From an uncultured Clostridia bacterium (lineage in GTDB: Bacteria; Bacillota; Clostridia; Oscillospirales; Ruminococcaceae), in the NCBI GenBank assembly GCA_947630845.1, contig CANRJB010000006.1:1-64000 (forward strand): a stretch of 64,000 nucleotides of DNA, in the 5' to 3' direction. The position numbers were made by a program, and so were the translations under genes. The notes beneath the pieces were generated by a model. It was not told where the DNA came from and searched no databases. It saw nothing but the letters and a program-made list of their open reading frames with translations. Below are positions 59,705 through 64,000 of this stretch, in pieces. Each line of letters starts with the position of its first letter. The stretch's first letter is position 1.

Positions 59705-59980
59705 ATGAAAAAAACAGAACTGATTCAGGCTGTTGCCGAAAAGACAGGCAAGTCCAAGAAGGAAGCAGGCGTGTTTGTGGATGCAGTATTTGAAAGCATT
59801 CAGGAAGCTCTGGTAGCCGGCGATAAGGTTTCACTGACAGGATTTGGTGTATTTGAGGTTCGTGAGCGTGCTGCAAAGCAGTGCAAGAATCCCCGTACTC
59901 ATGAGATGCAGGAAGTCCCGGCATGCAAGGCTCCGGCATTCAAGGCTGGTAAGAATCTGAAAGAGTCTGTAAATCAGTAA
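59705..59980 (+). CDS. hup: DNA-binding protein HU
   Basis: This 91-aa histone-like protein reads MKKTELIQAVAEKTGKSKKEA, 'DKVSLTGFGVFEVRERAAKQCKNPRTHE' and 'KAPAFKAGKNLKESVN'. The arm region 'NPRTHEMQEVPA' replaces the usual NPQTG. It bends and compacts DNA. It has a consensus promoter, TGGAGG before the ATG, and a strong bidirectional terminator after it. A frame start upstream at 59582 is not used. Confidence 0.96.
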   Translation: MKKTELIQAVAEKTGKSKKEAGVFVDAVFESIQEALVAGDKVSLTGFGVFEVRERAAKQCKNPRTHEMQEVPACKAPAFKAGKNLKESVNQ

Positions 59981-59994
59981 GCGTTGAATTGATG

Positions 59995-60030
59995 AAAAAA
60001 ACCACAGCATTCAGTTGCTGTGGTTTTTTT
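59995..60030. terminator. Bidirectional terminator between hup and pflA
   Basis: AAAAAACCACAGCA pairs with TGCTGTGGTTTTTT over a six-base loop. A-tracts and T-tracts on both sides serve hup (plus) and the pfl operon (minus). Confidence 0.92.
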
Positions 60031-60757
60031 GTATATGTCTGCGGATGCCGTTGAGGATGTGCAGGCGTGCCTGCTGTGCGGCTTCCTGCGTGGCAGGAGG
60101 GGTGTCGGCGAGGGGGTAGGGAATGCCAAGGGCAGCATATTTGGGTTTGCCCATGTCGTGATAAGGCAGGCAGTCCACGGCTTTCAGCGTTTTCAGCCCC
60201 CCGATACATTCTCCGAGCCGTTCCTGCTCGTCCGCATCATCCGTCCAGCCCGGCACAATGACATGCCGGATCCACAGAGGGATGCCCCTGTCACTGCAAT
60301 GTGCTGCAAATGCAAGGATCGTCCCGTTGCTGTGTCCGGTCAGGGAGCGGTGACGGTCGTCATCAATATGCTTGATGTCGAGCATCACGAGGTCGGTCAC
60401 ATTCAGTACCGTATCCGTCTCTTCCGGATGGGACGGGTCATAGCAGATGCCGGAGGTATCCAGACAGGTGTGGATGCCCCTTTCTTTTGCTGCCCGGAAC
60501 AGTGCTGCAAGGAATGCTGTCTGAAGCAAGGGTTCGCCGCCGGTTGCGGTGATGCCGCCGTTTTTGTAAAATTCCTTGTTCCGCTCATATTGCCGCAGCA
60601 GCTCCTCCACCGTCACGGGCTTGCCCCTTCCCTCCCATGTATCGGGGTTATGGCAGTACAGACAGCGCATCGGACATCCCTGAAAGAAGATGACGAACCG
60701 GATGCCCGGTCCGTCAACAGTTCCGAAAGATTCGATCGAATGGATAAAACCGGTCAT
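60011..60757 (-). CDS. pflA: Pyruvate formate-lyase activating enzyme
   Basis: This 248-aa radical-SAM enzyme generates the glycyl radical. '[26 protein letters not shown]' contains C-x3-C-x2-C, and '[13 protein letters not shown]' and 'LDTSG' follow. The ATG overlaps the upstream glycyl-radical gene by four bases, so the activator is made together with its substrate domain. The operon starts at the pfl promoter (63343-63371). The 3' end runs into the shared terminator. Confidence 0.95.
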   Translation of the reverse strand: MTGFIHSIESFGTVDGPGIRFVIFFQGCPMRCLYCHNPDTWEGRGKPVTVEELLRQYERNKEFYKNGGITATGGEPLLQTAFLAALFRAAKERGIHTCLDTSGICYDPSHPEETDTVLNVTDLVMLDIKHIDDDRHRSLTGHSNGTILAFAAHCSDRGIPLWIRHVIVPGWTDDADEQERLGECIGGLKTLKAVDCLPYHDMGKPKYAALGIPYPLADTPPATQEAAQQARLHILNGIRRHIQKNHSN

Positions 60758-60993
60758 ATTTTGTTGTGGAAGGTACGGGAGATGACATCGTCCTGCTGTT
60801 CTTTTGTGAGTTTTGTGAAGTTGACCGCATAGCCGGACACCCTTACTGTGAGCTGCGGATACTGTTCCGGATGTGCCTGTGCATCAAGCAAAGTCTCCCG
60901 GTTGAACACATTCACATTCAGATGGTGTCCGCCCTTCTGTACATAGCCGTCAAGCATGGTGACAAGATTATCGATCTGCTGTTGACTTTCCAT
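60754..60993 (-). CDS. Stand-alone glycyl-radical domain of pyruvate formate-lyase
   Basis: This 79-aa protein matches the last ~70 residues of PFL: '[20 protein letters not shown]', '[20 protein letters not shown]' and the radical loop 'RVSGYAV' with G54. It ends '[17 protein letters not shown]'. It resembles E. coli GrcA/YfiD in size and role but is closer to the true PFL C-terminus. AAGGAGG lies at ideal spacing before the ATG, so it is a genuine separate gene, not a frameshift product. The main subunit upstream lacks this domain, so the product is probably required for activity. Confidence 0.9.
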   Translation of the reverse strand: MESQQQIDNLVTMLDGYVQKGGHHLNVNVFNRETLLDAQAHPEQYPQLTVRVSGYAVNFTKLTKEQQDDVISRTFHNKI

Positions 60994-61056
60994 GATAAGT
61001 CCTCCTTATCGCATTTTGTATAGTGTGGTCTGCCAATGTTGGCATTCATGGTATTT

Positions 61057-61236
61057 CTACTCATCCATTTCCGCATTTGGTATCGCACAAGCTCCCTTTG
61101 GGGAGCATTCTGTGCTGTTGACGGTATGGATGACTGTCTGCTCTCCGGTTTGCAGATTGACATGCTGCGTGCCGGATGCAAATAACTCGTCAAGCATGGC
61201 AGCCAGTTCCTCTGCCTGTTCGTTTTCATTCTTCAT
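61057..61236 (-). CDS. 59-residue protein between the PFL subunit genes, unknown function
   Basis: This 59-aa protein starts [20 protein letters not shown], continues '[19 protein letters not shown]' and ends in a two-cysteine acidic tail ('[17 protein letters not shown]'). AAGGTG precedes the ATG, which lies inside the pflB end (11-base overlap). The '[16 protein letters not shown]' part resembles '[16 protein letters not shown]' of the glycyl-radical domain gene that follows, but the radical loop is missing. It may be a decayed partial duplicate or a small partner protein. Confidence 0.6.
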   Translation of the reverse strand: MKNENEQAEELAAMLDELFASGTQHVNLQTGEQTVIHTVNSTECSPKGACAIPNAEMDE

Positions 61237-63310
61237 GAGCATCACCTTCTGCATTCTGCAAGATCGCTTCAAGATCAGGTTCTCCCGCAAAGACTGCCGT
61301 GTTCTTGCCGAGCGCATCCGGCACGATGGAGAAGGTATTGGAGATACCGTCCTGTGCATGGCGGAACGGCAGCTTTGCCACCGATGCAAGCGAAGCCACT
61401 GCGCCGCTGGAATCCCGTCCGTGCATGGGATTTGCACCCGGTGCAAGCGGTACGCCCTGTTTTCTGCCGTCGGGGGTGCTGCCCGTCTTTTTGCCGTAGA
61501 CCACATTGGAAGTGATGGTCAGGATGGACATGGTCGGCACGCTGTCCCGGTAGGTGTGGTGTTTGCGTATCTTGTCCATGAACGTCCGCACGATCCAGAC
61601 AGCGATCTCATCCACCCGGTCGTCATCATTGCCATACTTCGGGAAATCACCCTCTGTCTCATAGTCCACAACGATGCCGTTTTCATCCCGGATGCACTTT
61701 ACCTTTGCATATTTGATGGCACTCAGCGAATCCGCTGCCACCGAAAGCCCGGCGATACCGGTCGCAAAATAACGTTTCACATCCCGGTCATGCAGTGCCA
61801 TTTGCAGCCGTTCATAGCTGTATTTGTCGTGCATGAAATGGATGATGTTCAGGGTGTTGACATAAAGCCCTGCCAGCCATTCCATCATCTGGTCGTACTT
61901 GTCGATCACATCGTCATAGTCCAGATACTCCCCCTCCACAGGGCGGTACTTCGGACCCACCTGCACCTTCATGACCTCGTCAACACCGCCGTTGATGGCG
62001 TAGAGCAGACATTTTGCAAGGTTCGCCCTTGCTCCGAAGAACTGCATCTCCTTGCCTACACGCATGGACGATACACAGCAGGCGATCGCATAATCATCCC
62101 CATGTATGACACGCATCATGTCGTCGTTCTCATACTGGATGGATGAGGTACGGATGGACATCTTGGCGCAGAACCTCTTGAAATTCTGCGGCAGGCGGGT
62201 CGACCAGAGGATGGTCATATTTGGCTCGGGGGCAGTACCTAAGTTGTTGAGGGTGTTGAGATAGCGGAAAGAAGTTTTTGTCACCATGTGCTGTCCGTCC
62301 ACCGATACACCGCCGATGGATTCCGTCACCCATGTCGGGTCGCCGGAAAAGAGAGCGTTATAGTCGGGTGTGCGTGCGAATTTCACCATCCGCAGCTTCA
62401 TGATGAAGTGGTCGATCAGCTCCTGTGCTTCTGATTCCGTGATCAGTCCCTTTTGCAGGTCACGTTCGAGATAGATGTCTAAAAAAGTCGAGGTGCGTCC
62501 GAGGGACATTGCTGCGCCGTTCTGTTCCTTGACGGCAGCAAGGTAGCCGAAATACAGCCACTGCACTGCCTCCTGTGCCGTTGCGGCAGGACGGGAGATG
62601 TCGAAGCCGTAGATTTTGCCAAGTTCCTTCAGCTCATGCAGGGCGTTGATCTGTTCGGACAGCTCCTCACGCAGACGGATGTTCTCCGAAGTCATGCGGA
62701 CAAAATGTGTAGCCTTCTGGTGTTCCTTGTCCTCGATGAGCCTGTCCACGCCGTAGAGTGCCACTCTGCGGTAGTCGCCGATGATGCGTCCTCTGCCGTA
62801 AGCATCCGGAAGTCCGGTCAGGATGGCAGATTTCCGGGCAAGCCGCATTTCTGGAGTATAGGCATCGAAAACGCCCTGATTGTGGGTCTTGCGGTATTTT
62901 GTAAAAACCTCCACGATCTGTGGATCGACCTCATAGCCATATGCCTTGCAAGCCTGCTGTGCCATGCGGATACCGCCGAACGGCTGCAAGGCACGTTTGA
63001 AGGGCTTGTCCGTCTGCAAGCCGACAATTCGTTCCAGTTTCTGATTTAGATAGCCTGCGCCGTGAGATGTGATGGTGGAGACGATTTTTGTGTCCATGTC
63101 CAGCACGCCTCCGGCTTCACGCTCCTGCCGGGACAGCTCCATGACCTGTTCCCAGAGTGTTTTTGTCGCATCGGTCGGTCCTTCCAGAAAGCTTTCATCT
63201 CCGTCATAGGGAGTGAAATTTTTCTGGATGAAGTCACGTACATTGATGGAAGAGTTGCTCCATCTGCCGGGTGTGAAGCCCTCCCATTCCTTTGCAAGAT
63301 CTGTATTCAT
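61226..63310 (-). CDS. pflB: Pyruvate formate-lyase large subunit lacking the glycyl-radical domain
   Basis: This 694-aa protein covers almost all of PFL. '[14 protein letters not shown]' and the catalytic C411-C412 in '[20 protein letters not shown]' are present, and '[26 protein letters not shown]' and '[17 protein letters not shown]' follow. Full PFL continues with about 60-70 more residues carrying the radical Gly; here it stops at 'NAEGDAHEE'. The missing part is a separate gene downstream, and 694 plus 79 equals a full-length enzyme. With formate acetyltransferase activity it would turn pyruvate and CoA into acetyl-CoA and formate. Confidence 0.93.
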   Translation of the reverse strand: MNTDLAKEWEGFTPGRWSNSSINVRDFIQKNFTPYDGDESFLEGPTDATKTLWEQVMELSRQEREAGGVLDMDTKIVSTITSHGAGYLNQKLERIVGLQTDKPFKRALQPFGGIRMAQQACKAYGYEVDPQIVEVFTKYRKTHNQGVFDAYTPEMRLARKSAILTGLPDAYGRGRIIGDYRRVALYGVDRLIEDKEHQKATHFVRMTSENIRLREELSEQINALHELKELGKIYGFDISRPAATAQEAVQWLYFGYLAAVKEQNGAAMSLGRTSTFLDIYLERDLQKGLITESEAQELIDHFIMKLRMVKFARTPDYNALFSGDPTWVTESIGGVSVDGQHMVTKTSFRYLNTLNNLGTAPEPNMTILWSTRLPQNFKRFCAKMSIRTSSIQYENDDMMRVIHGDDYAIACCVSSMRVGKEMQFFGARANLAKCLLYAINGGVDEVMKVQVGPKYRPVEGEYLDYDDVIDKYDQMMEWLAGLYVNTLNIIHFMHDKYSYERLQMALHDRDVKRYFATGIAGLSVAADSLSAIKYAKVKCIRDENGIVVDYETEGDFPKYGNDDDRVDEIAVWIVRTFMDKIRKHHTYRDSVPTMSILTITSNVVYGKKTGSTPDGRKQGVPLAPGANPMHGRDSSGAVASLASVAKLPFRHAQDGISNTFSIVPDALGKNTAVFAGEPDLEAILQNAEGDAHEE

Positions 63311-63342
63311 ACCATCAGCCCTTTCTCTGTGGTGATACTTTT

Positions 63343-63371
63343 ATCATACTACATTTCCCACGATTTGTCAA
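63343..63371 (-). promoter_or_regulatory. Promoter of the pfl operon
   Basis: On the minus strand TTGACA (63366-63371), 17 bases, and TATGAT (63343-63348). Confidence 0.85.
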
Positions 63372-63436
63372 ATCTATGTTGCCATGGTTCACGAAAAAGC
63401 ATACATCATAAACAGGATTGCCGGATACACTTGGTT

Positions 63437-64000
63437 TTATTCGGAGCAATTGATTTGCAGATTTTTCCGAATGATTTGTGCATCACTTCTGGTATAAAAT
63501 GTGCTGCGTCCTGTTCCATGTCTGACAAGCGATCCCTGTTCTATCAGCTGCCTGATCGCATTTTCCACGGAAGCCTTGCTGAGTGTCGGACAAAGCTCCA
63601 TGACTTCTCTCTTTGTAAACTTCCCGATCTTATTGCAGACGGCACGACGCACCATCTCGATCGCAGACAGCTTCTCATCAACCATCGCCACACGCTCCTC
63701 GAAGTCACGGTATGCAGCAAGAATGGTCTGCAACAGATACTTGATAAAAGGCGTGGGATCTTCTGCGTTTTCCGTCCAGCCTTTCTGACACTGCTCCAAA
63801 GCATCGTAGTAAAGGTTCTTGTTCTTTGCGATCTTACTTTCAAGGGAGATATACCTACCGATCACATAACCAGAACGGTACAGCAACAGTGTTGTCAGCA
63901 GTCGGCTCATCCTGCCGTTACCATCGTTAAACGGGTGTATGCAGAGAAAATCATGAATGAACACAGGTATCAGAAGCAAAGCGTCAAGCTCCTGCGTATC
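63437..64000 (-). CDS. Fic-domain protein, N-terminus outside the window
   Basis: The 187 visible C-terminal residues contain the Fic motif 'HPFNDGNGRMSR' (His for AMP transfer) near the window edge. A winged-helix-like tail follows ('IGKFTKREVMELCPTLSKASVENAIRQLIEQGSLVRHGTGRSTFYTR'). This is the common Fic-plus-winged-helix class, which AMPylates or regulates targets; partner and substrate are unknown. The regulatory alpha-inhibitor, if any, would be in the missing N-terminus. No terminator was recognised after the stop. Confidence 0.85.
   Translation of the reverse strand, partial: DTQELDALLLIPVFIHDFLCIHPFNDGNGRMSRLLTTLLLYRSGYVIGRYISLESKIAKNKNLYYDALEQCQKGWTENAEDPTPFIKYLLQTILAAYRDFEERVAMVDEKLSAIEMVRRAVCNKIGKFTKREVMELCPTLSKASVENAIRQLIEQGSLVRHGTGRSTFYTRSDAQIIRKNLQINCSE

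Noticed and set aside
60754-61236. A sequencing frameshift as the cause of the split PFL
   Set aside because: The radical-domain gene has its own ideal ribosome site and ATG, and 230 bases with another ORF lie between, so one indel cannot restore a normal fusion.
63437-64000. Fic protein as a toxin-antitoxin pair
   Set aside because: No small antitoxin gene is visible next to it, and the winged-helix-tailed Fic class is often not a toxin; the N-terminus is outside the window.
1-64000. rRNA, tRNA, insertion sequences, prophage or integrase genes
   Set aside because: No transposase or integrase motifs, no terminal inverted repeats and no tRNA-like T-loops were found while reading the intergenic regions.

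Overview
The window looks like chromosome of an anaerobic, low-G+C-lineage (Bacillota) bacterium of the Clostridia, most like Ruminococcus/Oscillospiraceae. The reasons are Bacillota-specific genes (spoVG, spoVM, prp with a pre-L27, prkC with PASTA repeats, mrnC, a bofA-like gene, an M50 protease of SpoIVFB type), an oxygen-sensitive glycyl-radical pyruvate formate-lyase, a BadF/HgdC-type activase, and gene order close to Bacillus/Clostridium housekeeping blocks. The genus is inferred from style, not proven. Nearly all of it is dense core genome. I see no rRNA, tRNA, CRISPR, insertion sequence or prophage.

Layout. 1-1621 (minus): an LCP-like membrane protein cut by the window edge and a SLOG-fold protein. 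1936-8718 (plus): alr, a large acyl-CoA dehydratase activase in two genes, then rplJ-rplL behind an L10-type leader with a terminator. 8818-10129 (minus): four small uncharacterised genes, the last BofA-like. 10304-13859 (plus): phosphodiesterase, YfhO-like membrane protein, NUDIX hydrolase. 13894-14211 (minus): spoVG. 14367-24204 (plus): murC-lexA-zapA-U32-dut and the cell-shape block mreB-mreC-mreD-mrdA. 24299-29812 is mainly minus: C39-like peptidase, then rplU-prp-rpmA and obg-mrnC-yebC-abrB-like, with one 74-residue plus-strand gene.

30002-42650 (plus) is the conserved block yicC-gmk-rpoZ-priA-def-fmt-rsmB-rlmN-prpC-prkC-rsgA-thiN-spoVM, close to the Bacillus subtilis order. 42729-46208 holds a membrane protein plus M50 protease pair and the two-gene TIGR03960/TIGR03936 radical-SAM set. 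46436-50138 is rplS-lepB-lepB-rbgA-rnhB-yraN, followed by thrC and a phosphoesterase. 52507-59057 is the proteostasis block tig-clpP-clpX-lon-engB; yerC-like and hup follow. 60011-63310 (minus) is the pyruvate formate-lyase operon, and a Fic protein is cut at the right edge.

The most unusual item is that operon. The catalytic PFL polypeptide (694 aa) stops before the glycyl-radical domain. That domain is a separate 79-aa gene with its own strong ribosome binding site, and between them lies a 59-aa ORF whose N-terminal half resembles the start of the same domain. Other points worth checking are a structured leader before the activase, a 38-codon ORF without a normal start codon behind a good promoter, a direct repeat between two divergent promoters, a changed helicase motif II in PriA, and an extreme acidic linker in PrkC.

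Start codons were chosen from Shine-Dalgarno spacing and family length. All assignments come from reading the sequence and remembered family features; no database search was run.
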